DNA of 64,000 bases. It comes from Methylomagnum ishizawai (GTDB lineage Bacteria; Pseudomonadota; Gammaproteobacteria; Methylococcales; Methylococcaceae). The DNA lies in assembly GCF_019670005.1 (NCBI RefSeq), contig NZ_AP019783.1, forward strand, positions 3,188,150 to 3,252,149. The letters run 5' to 3'. Numbering within the stretch: position 1 is the stretch's first letter; each line of letters starts with the position of its first letter. The notes beneath the pieces were generated by a model. That model was not told the DNA's origin, made no database searches, and was given only the letters and a program-made list of their open reading frames with translations. The translations under genes were made by a program, and so were the position numbers. Positions 25,398-33,832 of this stretch are shown here, piece by piece.

Positions 25398-26074
25398 GGC
25401 CGGACCTCCCGCTCCACCATGGCTCCGGTATCCCCGGACGCCTCCAGCCAGGCCCGGTAATCCGCCGGTTCCAACACCACCACCTCGCCCGTCATCCGGG
25501 CATGGTCCAGCCCGCAATACTCGGCGCAGAACAAGCGGTAGCGCCCCACCCGGCCCGGCGTGAACGACAAGGCCAGCCAGCGCCCCGGCACCACGTCCTG
25601 CTTGATCCTGAACGCGGGCACATAGAAGCTATGGATGACATCCTGGGTCGCCAACACCAGCTTGACCGGCCGGCCCAGCGGGAGGTGCAATTCGTTGATT
25701 TCGCGCTGACCGCCGGGATGCTGGAATTTCCACATCCATTGCTTGCCGACGCCCCGGATTTCCAAAAGACCGGGCAAGGCCGGGCTGGCTTCCTCCTCGA
25801 TATACAGCCGCGCCGCCCAGAAGAAAATCCCGAGGAACACGCCCAACAGCGCCAAGGTCCAGGCGATTTCGACCTTCCGCTCGGCCACCTTCCCGGTCCG
25901 GTCCACCTGGGCACCGCGCCGATAATAAATGGCGAAACCGACGACCAAGCCGAACAGCGTCACCACCATCAAAGCGTTCAGCCAGAACAGCCCGAACGCC
26001 AACGCATCGACCCGGCCCGCCTGCGCCGTGGCCTCGGGCAAGCCCCCCAAACCCGGCATCCACATTCCATTCAT
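25394..26074 (-). CDS. coxB: Cytochrome c oxidase subunit II (CuA site, no fused cytochrome)
   Basis: A 226-residue subunit with two transmembrane helices (about 25-50 and 70-91) and a periplasmic cupredoxin domain. The CuA ligands are all present: His148 (DVIHSFYVP), Cys183, Glu185, Cys187, His191 and Met194 in [12 protein letters not shown]. The conserved aromatic electron-entry segment is [11 protein letters not shown]. It has no C-terminal cytochrome c domain, so electrons must come from a separate cytochrome, probably that of ActE. Start and stop both overlap neighbours as ATGA. A lipobox is absent. Confidence 0.94.
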   Translation of the reverse strand: MNGMWMPGLGGLPEATAQAGRVDALAFGLFWLNALMVVTLFGLVVGFAIYYRRGAQVDRTGKVAERKVEIAWTLALLGVFLGIFFWAARLYIEEEASPALPGLLEIRGVGKQWMWKFQHPGGQREINELHLPLGRPVKLVLATQDVIHSFYVPAFRIKQDVVPGRWLALSFTPGRVGRYRLFCAEYCGLDHARMTGEVVVLEPADYRAWLEASGDTGAMVEREVRP

Positions 26075-26448
26075 GGCCTACCTCCGCCCGTGGTTTCCGC
26101 CGCGCGCCGCGCCAGCAAGGCCATAGCGGTTTCGATGGGAATCCGGGCGATACCCGCTTCCCGGTCGATCCATTCGGTGCTGTGCAATAGCCGGTCTTCC
26201 CGCGCCCGTAAAACGGCGAGGTCGGCGGCGGGATCGATTTGCAGCGGCGGCGCGGTTGGAACCGGAACCGGGGGTACCGCGCCCGTGGCGGGCATCTCCC
26301 GCGCCACCGATTCCACCAACCACCAAGCCACCCAAGCCACCACCGCGAGCATGACCAAGACCGCCAAGAACACGCCCAGCACGGCCTTGGGGTTGATATC
26401 GGCTTCGCCCGGTTCCGGGCGCGGGGCTTGGGTCTGGGTTTCAGCCAT
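26071..26448 (-). CDS. Small membrane protein of the ACIII/oxidase operon
   Basis: 125 residues: an N-terminal cytoplasmic segment, one transmembrane helix (AVLGVFLAVLVMLAVVAWVA) and a periplasmic domain. The periplasmic part carries LQIDPAADLAVLRAREDRLL, then STEWIDREAGIARIPIETAM and ALLARRA. This E-x-x-L-x-S-x-x-W-x-D-x-x-x-G-x-x-R-I-P-I pattern recurs, as remembered, in small proteins encoded beside oxidases and ACIII, but I know of no assigned function. Overlaps with actF (8 bases) and coxB (ATGA) place it firmly in the operon. A structural or assembly role linking the two complexes is inference. Confidence 0.75.
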   Translation of the reverse strand: MAETQTQAPRPEPGEADINPKAVLGVFLAVLVMLAVVAWVAWWLVESVAREMPATGAVPPVPVPTAPPLQIDPAADLAVLRAREDRLLHSTEWIDREAGIARIPIETAMALLARRAAETTGGGRP

Positions 26449-27574
26449 CGATGCCCCCCTCCACCCGCGCCGCGTCGGACAGATAGAACGGCAAGCGCCA
26501 CAGGAACGCCGCCAACCACAGCCCGCCGATACCGGCCCAGGGCAATAAACCCGCCCAGCCCAAGGCTTCCGGTCCGGTGTAGAAGGTCGGCAGCACCAGC
26601 CAATACTGGTCCATGAGATTCCCCGCTAAGATCAAGCCCGCCGCCCAGGCCAAGTGCCCCGGATCGCGCTTCAGACGCCGGGACAACAACAGGAAGAACG
26701 GCACGGCGGCATAGACGCCCGCCATCGACCAGGACCAAGCCCGCCAAACCCCGGCATCGCGCCGCAGATACCAAAGGTTCTTATCCGGCAGGTTTTCCGA
26801 CCACAGCGTCAGGTATTGCTCGAAAGCCAGATAGCTCCACACCAACAGCACGGCCAGCAGCAAACCGCCGAGATCGTGGAAGCGCGGCGCGATGGCCCGC
26901 CTCGGCCAGCGCCCCAGCATCGAGACGCCACACATCGCCAGCGTGCCGAACGCCAGCCCCGCCAGCAAAGCCTCGGCCCCCGCCAGGAAACCCACGTTCT
27001 CGGAAGCCCAGCCCGGTTCCAAGGACATCGTCCAATCGATGGCGTAGACGGTGATACCCAAGCCATAGAGGACCAAACCGGCCGCGCAGCGCCCCGGCGG
27101 CAGCGCCATCGGCAGTCCGCGCCGCCACAGCCCCAGCCAAACCACCAAGCCCAGCCAAAGCCCAAATAACACCGCCTCCCGCGCCAGGAATATCCCAGGC
27201 CGCAGATATACCGCCCGCCCACCATCCATGCCCTCTGGCAACCCACCGGGCACGGCCCAGGCAAACAACTCCGGCAACCCGAACACCAAAGGCAGGCCGA
27301 GCAGCGCATTGAGCGGCAAGACTTCCGCCGCCGCCGCCAAGGCCGGCCGCAAGAATCCGCCCCACGCCCCGCCGGTCAACCCGTGGATCATCAGCCAAGC
27401 CAAGGAACCCAAGGGAATCCCGGTCCAGAACAGCCACCCCGGCAGATAGGCCCGCAACATCGCCCCGGACGCCCCCGGCCATTGCACCCACCCCGACAGC
27501 AGCAAGGCGACACCACCCACCGCCAGTAGCCAGCGCACCGGACGGGCCAGGACCAAGCTTCGACCCGGACTCAT
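26441..27574 (-). CDS. actF: Alternative complex III membrane subunit ActF
   Basis: 377 residues with about ten hydrophobic helices (for example WLLAVGGVALLLSGWVQWPG, FHDLGGLLLAVLLVWSYLAF and WAAGLILAGNLMDQYWLVLP). Sequence and length match the ActF subunit, a homologue of the NrfD-like ActC that lacks cofactors. The start at 27574 overlaps the actE stop as ATGA, which excludes the longer in-frame extension upstream. The segment YLAFEQYLTLWSENLPDKN is typical of the family. Its role is in the membrane arm of the quinol-oxidising complex. Confidence 0.88.
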   Translation of the reverse strand: MSPGRSLVLARPVRWLLAVGGVALLLSGWVQWPGASGAMLRAYLPGWLFWTGIPLGSLAWLMIHGLTGGAWGGFLRPALAAAAEVLPLNALLGLPLVFGLPELFAWAVPGGLPEGMDGGRAVYLRPGIFLAREAVLFGLWLGLVVWLGLWRRGLPMALPPGRCAAGLVLYGLGITVYAIDWTMSLEPGWASENVGFLAGAEALLAGLAFGTLAMCGVSMLGRWPRRAIAPRFHDLGGLLLAVLLVWSYLAFEQYLTLWSENLPDKNLWYLRRDAGVWRAWSWSMAGVYAAVPFFLLLSRRLKRDPGHLAWAAGLILAGNLMDQYWLVLPTFYTGPEALGWAGLLPWAGIGGLWLAAFLWRLPFYLSDAARVEGGIDG

Positions 27575-28107
27575 CGCGCCGCCCCCAACCGGCTTTCCAA
27601 ACCGGCCTCCCGCACCTCCCGCAAGGTGGCGTGCTGGCTCAGTTGCAGGGCGCGGATATAGGCGACGATGGCCCAACGGTCCTCCGGCGCGACCCGGTTG
27701 GCGTAGGAAAACATGCGCCCGAAACCCTGTCCGATCACATCGAAGTAAAAACGGTCGGGTGCCTGTCGCAAGCTCTGGTCGTGATAGGAAGGCGGCTGGG
27801 GAAAACCGCGCTGCACGATCATCCCCGCGCCATCGCCGACCCGGCCATGACAGGGCGCGCAATAGATATCGAAACGCTCCCGGCCCCGCTCCAGCACAGC
27901 CAGCGTGACCTGGGGTTGGACGGGTTCCGCCGGTGGATCGTCGTGCGGCACCGTGCCCTCGACCGGCATCCGGGCCGCTTGCCCGTTGGGAAAGAGGGGC
28001 GCGGCTTCGTAAGGCTCGAATTTGGCTTGGTCTTCCATATCGCGCTCGCACGCGGCCAGCGGCAGGACGCAGGCCATCGCCCACCCAATGCGGCTAATCC
28101 AGGCCAT
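27571..28107 (-). CDS. actE: Alternative complex III mono-haem cytochrome c lipoprotein ActE
   Basis: 178 residues. A signal peptide with lipobox (ACVLPLAAC) should anchor it by lipid in the periplasm. One haem site, CAPCH in ERFDIYCAPCHGRVGDGAG, and a distal Met (probably in GRMFSYANRV) define a class I cytochrome c. In characterised ACIII this subunit passes electrons from the ActA/ActB arm to the oxidase or a soluble cytochrome. It overlaps actD by 14 bases and actF by 4. A start at 28107 is chosen because the upstream extension is Arg/Trp-rich and lies within actD. Confidence 0.88.
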   Translation of the reverse strand: MAWISRIGWAMACVLPLAACERDMEDQAKFEPYEAAPLFPNGQAARMPVEGTVPHDDPPAEPVQPQVTLAVLERGRERFDIYCAPCHGRVGDGAGMIVQRGFPQPPSYHDQSLRQAPDRFYFDVIGQGFGRMFSYANRVAPEDRWAIVAYIRALQLSQHATLREVREAGLESRLGAAR

Positions 28108-28603
28108 CCGCCACCTCCGACACCGCCAAGGGTTCCAGGCCCAGCAGGAACCGCCGCGCCGCTTCCGTATCGTCCCCTGGTTCCAGCGCCAGGAAAAACC
28201 GATCCTGGCTGGCCCGCCCGAAATCCGCCACCCCGAACACCGGATGGTGCAAGCGCGGCAAGCCATTCAAAGCCAGCATCCCCACGAACCCCGCCAGCGC
28301 CGCGCCCAATACCGCGAACTCGAAGGCCAGCAAGCCGAACGGCGGCCAACTCAGATCAGGCCGTCCCCCGGCGTTGAGCGGGTAATCCACCGCAGCCAAA
28401 TACACTTGCAGCGCAAATCCCAAGATCGCGCCCAAGATGCCGAACACCAGCATGAACGCCGGAACCAGGGTGGCGGGCAGGCGCAAAGCCTCGTCCAGCC
28501 CTGGGACGGCGAACGGCGCATAAGCCTCCAAGCGCCGATAACCAGCGGCGCGGGCGGCATAGGCCGCGTCCAGCAGTTGCCCGGCATCGGCGAATTCGGC
28601 CAT
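28094..28603 (-). CDS. actD: Alternative complex III subunit ActD (DUF3341)
   Basis: 169 residues with two transmembrane helices (TLVPAFMLVFGILGAILGFA and FGLLAFEFAVLGAALAGFVG). The N-terminal segment LLDAAYAARAAGYRRLEAYA is the family start. GAGG-type SD bases 8 nt before the ATG at 28603 decide this start over a GTG at 28618 that overlaps actC. It sits in the membrane arm beside ActC in known ACIII structures. The C-terminal part, FFLALEPGDDTEAARRFLLG, is the usual cytoplasmic end. Confidence 0.88.
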   Translation of the reverse strand: MAEFADAGQLLDAAYAARAAGYRRLEAYAPFAVPGLDEALRLPATLVPAFMLVFGILGAILGFALQVYLAAVDYPLNAGGRPDLSWPPFGLLAFEFAVLGAALAGFVGMLALNGLPRLHHPVFGVADFGRASQDRFFLALEPGDDTEAARRFLLGLEPLAVSEVADGLD

Positions 28604-28614
28604 CAAGGCGACCC

Positions 28615-29970
28615 TCACGAAGCCTCCGATTTTTGCTCGTGGGCCAGCCGCCGCAGTTCGTGGATCGGCACCATGGGCACGAAGCGGGCGAACAGGAAGA
28701 ACAGCCACAGGAAGAAACCGAGGCTCCCCAGCCAAGCGCTCCAATCCCAGAAGGTCGGGAAGTACAGCCGGAACTGGCTGGGCAGGAAGCCCTGGCTCAA
28801 GCCACTCACCACGATGACATAGCGCTCCAACCACATGCCGACACAGACCAACACCGCGACCCAGGCCAGCACCGCGATATTGCGCCGCGCCTCCCGCCAC
28901 CAAAGCACCTGCGGCACCCCCACATTGCACAGCCACATCCCCCAATACGCCGGGGCGTAGGGTCCGGTGGCGTTATGCGCGACCGCCCGCCCATCGTCCG
29001 GGTTGCCGGTGTACCAAGGGATGAAAACCTCCATGGCGTAGGCGTAGCCCATCAGCAGGGACGCGGCCAGGACGATCTTGGCCATCGCCTCCAAATGGCG
29101 GGCGGTGATGAAGGCGTACAGCCCGAACGCCGCCCGCAGGATCAAGGTAATCAGGATCACCATGGCGAAACCCGAAAACATCGCCCCCACCACGAAGAAC
29201 GGCGCGAACAAGGTCGAGCGCCAACCCGGCATGACCGAGGTCGAGAAGTCGTAGCCGACCACGCTATGCACCGACACCACCAAAGGCACGGCCAGCGCCG
29301 CCATGACCGTATAAGCCTGCTCGTAGCGCTGCCAATGCCGGGCCGACCCGCGCCAACCCAAGGCCAGCACACCATAGACCCAGGCTTGCCAACGGCCCTG
29401 GGCGCGGTCGCGCAGGGTGGCGAAATCGGGAATCAGGCCGGTGTACCAGAACAGGCTGGACACCAGGATATAAATCAGGATGGCGAACATGTCCCAGACC
29501 AAGGGACTGCGGAATTGCGGCCAGACGCCCATGACACTGGGATACGGGGCCAGCCAGTAGAACAGATAAGGCCGTCCCATGTGCATGATGGGAAACAACC
29601 CGGCGATCAGCGCCGCGAACAGGGTCATGGCCTCGGCGAAACGGTTGATCGAAGCCCGCCAAGGCTGGCGGGCGAGATAGAGCATGGCCGAAATCAAGGT
29701 GCCCGCGTTGCCGATGCCGATCCACCAGACATAGTTGGTGATATCGAACCCCCAGACCACCGAGGTATTGATGCCCCACAAGCCCACCCCGGCCACGAAC
29801 AAGGCCAAGGCCGTCCCGAACAGCAGTAAAGCCCCCAAGGACGACCCACCGAAACCCCACCACCAGCCGCGCGGCGTGGGCCGGGTCGCGAGATCGCCGA
29901 GTTCCTGGCTGAGGCGGGTGTCGGTTTGGTCCGGGGCCAGCCAGGGTTCACCCCGATCAAGGGACGGCAT
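28615..29970 (-). CDS. actC: Alternative complex III NrfD/PsrC-like membrane subunit ActC
   Basis: 451 residues with about ten transmembrane helices, including ITNYVWWIGIGNAGTLISAM, the NrfD-family segment near the quinol site, and MAKIVLAASLLMGYAYAMEV. The start at 29970 gives a 14-base overlap with actB; a longer in-frame extension would lie within actB. The family holds the quinol-oxidising pocket facing the periplasm and contacts the ActB iron-sulfur domain. The C-terminal helix ends with FARFVPMVPIHELRRLAHEQ, the conserved tail. Confidence 0.92.
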   Translation of the reverse strand: MPSLDRGEPWLAPDQTDTRLSQELGDLATRPTPRGWWWGFGGSSLGALLLFGTALALFVAGVGLWGINTSVVWGFDITNYVWWIGIGNAGTLISAMLYLARQPWRASINRFAEAMTLFAALIAGLFPIMHMGRPYLFYWLAPYPSVMGVWPQFRSPLVWDMFAILIYILVSSLFWYTGLIPDFATLRDRAQGRWQAWVYGVLALGWRGSARHWQRYEQAYTVMAALAVPLVVSVHSVVGYDFSTSVMPGWRSTLFAPFFVVGAMFSGFAMVILITLILRAAFGLYAFITARHLEAMAKIVLAASLLMGYAYAMEVFIPWYTGNPDDGRAVAHNATGPYAPAYWGMWLCNVGVPQVLWWREARRNIAVLAWVAVLVCVGMWLERYVIVVSGLSQGFLPSQFRLYFPTFWDWSAWLGSLGFFLWLFFLFARFVPMVPIHELRRLAHEQKSEAS

Positions 29971-32908
29971 CGTCCACCTCCACCCGCGCCAGATAGGTCG
30001 TGCGGGGCCGCGTTCCCAATTCCTCCAGTAGGACATAATGGCGGGGATCGCGTTTCCAGGCGTTCACCGCGCTATCGGGCCGGTTCAAATCGCCGAACAC
30101 GATGGCCTGGGTCGGACAGGCTTGCTGGCAGGCGGTCACGATCTCGCCCTCGCGGATGTCGCGGTCTTCCAAGCCGGCCTGGATACGGGCTTGGTTGATC
30201 CGCTGCACGCAGTAGGTGCATTTCTCCATCACGCCCCGGCTCCTGACGGTCACATCGGGATTGCGCAAAGCGGCGGTGATCGGTGCGCCCTCGTGGGTTG
30301 CCTCGCGGGCCGCATAGCCAAAAAAATTGAAGCGCCGCACCTTGTACGGGCAGTTCGATTGGCAGAACCGCGTCCCCACGCAGCGGTTATACACTTGGTT
30401 GTTCAGCCCTTCGGAATCATGGATCGACGCCTGCACCGGGCACACCGGCTCGCAAGGCGCTTGCTCGCAGTGCATACAGGGCACGGGTTGGAAATAGGTC
30501 TTGGGATGGGCGGGCGGGCCGGCATAATAGCGGTCGATCCTGAGCCAATGCATTTCCCGCCCGCGCCGGACTTCGTCCTTGCCGACGATGGGAACGTTGT
30601 TCTCGGCTTGGCAGGCCATCGCGCAGGCGTTGCAGCCGATGCAGGCGTCGAGGTCGATCACCATGGCCCAGGCATGGCCGTCGTAGCGGTAAGGGGGAAA
30701 CAGCGAAGCGGAGGCCGCGGCGGGCCGGGACGGCATGGCGGACCCGGCATCCGCCCGGACCACCCACACCAAATCGCGGCCTTCCAGATCGCCATGATGC
30801 TGGGTGGTGGCGGGTTTCCCATCCTGCCCCAAGCCCAAGCCCTCCCACCCGCCAGCGCGTGCCGCCGGACGCAGTTCCAAGCCCGCATCGAAAGCGGGGG
30901 AAGCGCGGGTCCGCAACCGATAGGCCGAAACCCCGGTCCCATCGCCCAGCGCCCCGGCCCGCTCCCGGCCATAGCCCAGTTCCAGCGTGACCCCATCCTC
31001 GGCGTGGCCGGGCACCACCCAGACCGGGATTGCCACCCGGCGGCCTTGATAAACCAACTCCACCCGGTCGCCGCTCACCAAGCGCAAGCGCTCCGCCGTG
31101 CCGGGACCGAGCAGGGCGGCGTTTTCCCAGACCAGCTTGGTCAGCGGGCGCGGCAATTCCTGGAGCCAGCCGTTGTTGGCGTAGCGCCCGTCGTAAAGAT
31201 GGGGATCGGGCCGGAAGCGGATTTCCAGCCCGGCGGGTGGGATGCTGGGCGGTGCCAAGTCGTCCGTGAAATCGGGGCGCAACGCCAAATCCAACACCGC
31301 CGACGCGGTAGCGGGCACCACGCCCGCCCGCAACGCGCCGCGCCAAAAATCCTCGAAATCCGGACCGGCCTGGCGGTCGCGCCAATGGCCGCGCACCGCC
31401 TCGTAATCGGCAAGGCCGGGCCGTCCCGACAACAGGCCCATCAATTCATGGGCCGAATGCCCGCCGTACAAAGGCGCGATCAAGGGCTGCACCAGCGACA
31501 CCGTGCCATCGTAGGCGCGGGTATCGGTCCAGCTTTCCAGTTCGTGGGTGGCCGGGAGGTGCCAATCGCACAGGGCGGCGGTTTCGTCGCGGTAAAGTCC
31601 GTGGTGGACCCGGAACGGCACTTGCGCCAAGGCCGCCGCGAATTCCAGATCGACCGGGGCGCTATACACCGGATTCGCGCCCAGGATGAACAAGGCTTGC
31701 ACCCGCCCGCCGCGCATCTCGTCCACCAGCTGGGCCAAACCGACCCCGCCAGCACGCGCCGCCACCGGCTCGATATGCGACACGGTGCCGCCGATATTGC
31801 CCAGCCGCGCATTGATGGCCTCGGCCAAGGCATGGACCGTGGGCGGCAGATGGTCGCCCGCGACGACGATCCCGGCTCCGGGATGGGCTTGCAGTTCGCG
31901 CACCAGGGTGTCCAACGCGGCGGCGGGCAGCGGAGCGCCGCCAGCGCCCGCGATTCCGGCCAGCCCCAGACGCCACGCCAGATCGCGGGCCACCGCTTCC
32001 ATCTGTCCCACCCGCAACGGCCAGCGCCGGTCCGCCATCGCGCCGACCAGGTTGGGACAGGATTCCAGCGCATAGAGCCGGGGCCGCTGGCCGGTCCCGA
32101 TCCCGGCCCGGCGTGCCGCGATGAAATCATGCCCATAACGGGTACGGGCGGGCGTTCCGGTCAGGAAATCGCCGTCCAGCGACACCACCACCTTGGCCCG
32201 CTCGAAACGGTAGAGCGTGTCGGCCTCGCGCCCGAACGCCAGCCGCGTCCCCGCCGCCGGATTATCGCGGCCCACGGTTTCGTATTGGACCCAGCGGGCT
32301 TCCGGGTAGGCGCTCAACCAAGCGTCGATCTGTCCGGCCAAGGTCGGCGAGGTCACGGTTTCGGTGAGCAGATACAGCCCGGCACCGCGCCGGACCGAAC
32401 GCGCCGCCCAGTCCGCCGCGAAATCCTGGAACGACGCGGGCCGGCCGCGCCGCAGGACCGAGGCCGAGCGGTCGGGATCGTACAGCCCCCACACCGCCGC
32501 CTGGGCGAAGATATCGGTCGCGCCCAGGCTGGCCGGATGGGCCGGATTGCCTTCCACCTTGGTCGGACGGCCCGCGTGGCTTTCCACCAGCACGCCCTGG
32601 GCATAGCCCGCATGGCTCAGGGCGGTGGCGTAATAGCGGGGCCGGCCCGGCACCTCGCGCTCGGGTTCGCGGACATAGGGCACGATTTCCTCGCGGGGCG
32701 GTCGGCCACAGCCCGCGAGGCCGCCCAGCAACAACGAAGCGCCCATCAGTTCCAGCATCCGGCGACGCCGCACCGGCTGGTCCCACAACGCCGCCGCATC
32801 GGGAAAACCACGTTCGGCGAAGTCCAAAAACGCCGCGCCCTGCCCTTCCAGGCCGCGCCACAAGTCCGGCCCGGCCGGAAGGGGTTGATAGGGCGCCGTG
32901 GTCTTCAT
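29957..32908 (-). CDS. actB: Alternative complex III molybdopterin-oxidoreductase-like/iron-sulfur subunit ActB
   Basis: 983 residues. A twin-Arg-like RRRRMLELMG precedes a hydrophobic stretch with a Cys (LLLGGLAGC), so Tat export with possible lipid attachment is likely. Residues about 85-700 resemble the large subunit of complex iron-sulfur molybdoenzymes, but in characterised ACIII this part carries no molybdenum. Residues about 735-960 are a ferredoxin-like domain with the cluster motifs CIGCNACAMAC, CMHCEQAPCEPVCP, CQSNCP and CTYC with CQQACP. The start at 32908 overlaps the actA stop (ATGA). The single-gene fusion of both domains is the normal ActB arrangement. Confidence 0.93.
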   Translation of the reverse strand: MKTTAPYQPLPAGPDLWRGLEGQGAAFLDFAERGFPDAAALWDQPVRRRRMLELMGASLLLGGLAGCGRPPREEIVPYVREPEREVPGRPRYYATALSHAGYAQGVLVESHAGRPTKVEGNPAHPASLGATDIFAQAAVWGLYDPDRSASVLRRGRPASFQDFAADWAARSVRRGAGLYLLTETVTSPTLAGQIDAWLSAYPEARWVQYETVGRDNPAAGTRLAFGREADTLYRFERAKVVVSLDGDFLTGTPARTRYGHDFIAARRAGIGTGQRPRLYALESCPNLVGAMADRRWPLRVGQMEAVARDLAWRLGLAGIAGAGGAPLPAAALDTLVRELQAHPGAGIVVAGDHLPPTVHALAEAINARLGNIGGTVSHIEPVAARAGGVGLAQLVDEMRGGRVQALFILGANPVYSAPVDLEFAAALAQVPFRVHHGLYRDETAALCDWHLPATHELESWTDTRAYDGTVSLVQPLIAPLYGGHSAHELMGLLSGRPGLADYEAVRGHWRDRQAGPDFEDFWRGALRAGVVPATASAVLDLALRPDFTDDLAPPSIPPAGLEIRFRPDPHLYDGRYANNGWLQELPRPLTKLVWENAALLGPGTAERLRLVSGDRVELVYQGRRVAIPVWVVPGHAEDGVTLELGYGRERAGALGDGTGVSAYRLRTRASPAFDAGLELRPAARAGGWEGLGLGQDGKPATTQHHGDLEGRDLVWVVRADAGSAMPSRPAAASASLFPPYRYDGHAWAMVIDLDACIGCNACAMACQAENNVPIVGKDEVRRGREMHWLRIDRYYAGPPAHPKTYFQPVPCMHCEQAPCEPVCPVQASIHDSEGLNNQVYNRCVGTRFCQSNCPYKVRRFNFFGYAAREATHEGAPITAALRNPDVTVRSRGVMEKCTYCVQRINQARIQAGLEDRDIREGEIVTACQQACPTQAIVFGDLNRPDSAVNAWKRDPRHYVLLEELGTRPRTTYLARVEVDDAVP

Positions 32909-33561
32909 CGGTGGCAGGTATAGCAATCGGTCAGGCCCACCCCGCGCACCCGATAATCACGGGCCAGGGCCGGACCGGCGCTGGCCGGATCGCCCACCGG
33001 ACGCCAAGCGGGATCGAATACGGCGGCGCGGGGACGGAGTTGGCGTGAAGGTTCCCGGTGGCAATCCAGGCACCAGGACATGAGCAGGCTATGTTCCTGG
33101 CGCAGCAAGGGCATTTCGCCCACCGGCCCGTGGCAGGTGGTGCAGCCCACGCCGTGGACGATATGGGCGCTGTGGTTGAAATAGACGAAATCGGGCAGGT
33201 CGTAGACCCTGGTCCAGCGCAAGGGCTGGCCGGTGCGCCAACTATCGCGGACCGGGGCCAACATCGCGGCCTGGGTCCACACCTGGGAATGGCAGGTCAT
33301 ACAGGTTTCGGTGGCGGGCATCCCGGCGGACGCGGCCCGCTCGACCGAGGCGTGGCAATAGCGGCAATCCAGCCCCAGACCGCCGACATGGTGCTTATGG
33401 CTGAATGGCACCGGCTGCCTGGGGATGGCCCCGACGCCGGTCGCATAGGGGGAACGGACCCAGGCCAGCCCCACGGACGCCCCCAACAGCACCAACGCCA
33501 ACACGGTGCCGAGGATGATCCGGGCGTAGGCATCCGCCCTAGGATGGAAAATCTGAGCCAC
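32905..33561 (-). CDS. actA: Alternative complex III pentahaem cytochrome ActA
   Basis: 218 residues. One N-terminal helix (ARIILGTVLALVLLGASVGL) anchors a periplasmic domain with five CxxCH haem sites at residues 66-70, 87-91, 140-144, 164-168 and 213-217. This is the haem count of ActA. The start is GTG at 33561, supported by AAGGAAG 7 bases upstream; no ATG fits. It is the first gene of the ten-gene operon, so the promoter should lie in 33562-33690, where no clear -35/-10 pair was found. Confidence 0.92.
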   Translation of the reverse strand: MAQIFHPRADAYARIILGTVLALVLLGASVGLAWVRSPYATGVGAIPRQPVPFSHKHHVGGLGLDCRYCHASVERAASAGMPATETCMTCHSQVWTQAAMLAPVRDSWRTGQPLRWTRVYDLPDFVYFNHSAHIVHGVGCTTCHGPVGEMPLLRQEHSLLMSWCLDCHREPSRQLRPRAAVFDPAWRPVGDPASAGPALARDYRVRGVGLTDCYTCHR

Positions 33562-33690
33562 GCTAAGTCTTCCTTGACTGTGGGGGGTGCCGATTCCTTG
33601 GCTAGGCTAGGACCGCCCAAACCTCCCGGAACTCCTGGCCGATGGATGGACGGGCGCATTCCGCCGCGGACCGGGCCGGTCCGCGTGCCA

Positions 33691-33723
33691 GCAAAAAGGC
33701 CGACCCGGTTTCCCAGGTCGGCC
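33691..33723 (-). terminator. Rho-independent terminator after the cNMP/HDOD gene
   Basis: On the minus strand an 8-bp stem, GGCCGACC with GGTCGGCC, and a 10-base loop are followed by TTTTTGC. It isolates the upstream HDOD gene from the act operon on the same strand. Confidence 0.85.
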
Positions 33724-33832
33724 TCGGCTTCCATTGGCTATCCCCGTGCCCTTCGACGCATCCTTTGCGCTTCCTTGCCCTTGCGGCGATATGCTCCCAT
33801 CATCGGCGGGCACGGACCATACGCAAAAATGC

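Noticed and set aside
30038-32923. 961-codon open frame antisense to actB
   Set aside because: A GC-bias shadow of the high-GC actB gene; His/Arg/Pro/Gln-rich, no family features, no ribosome-binding site.
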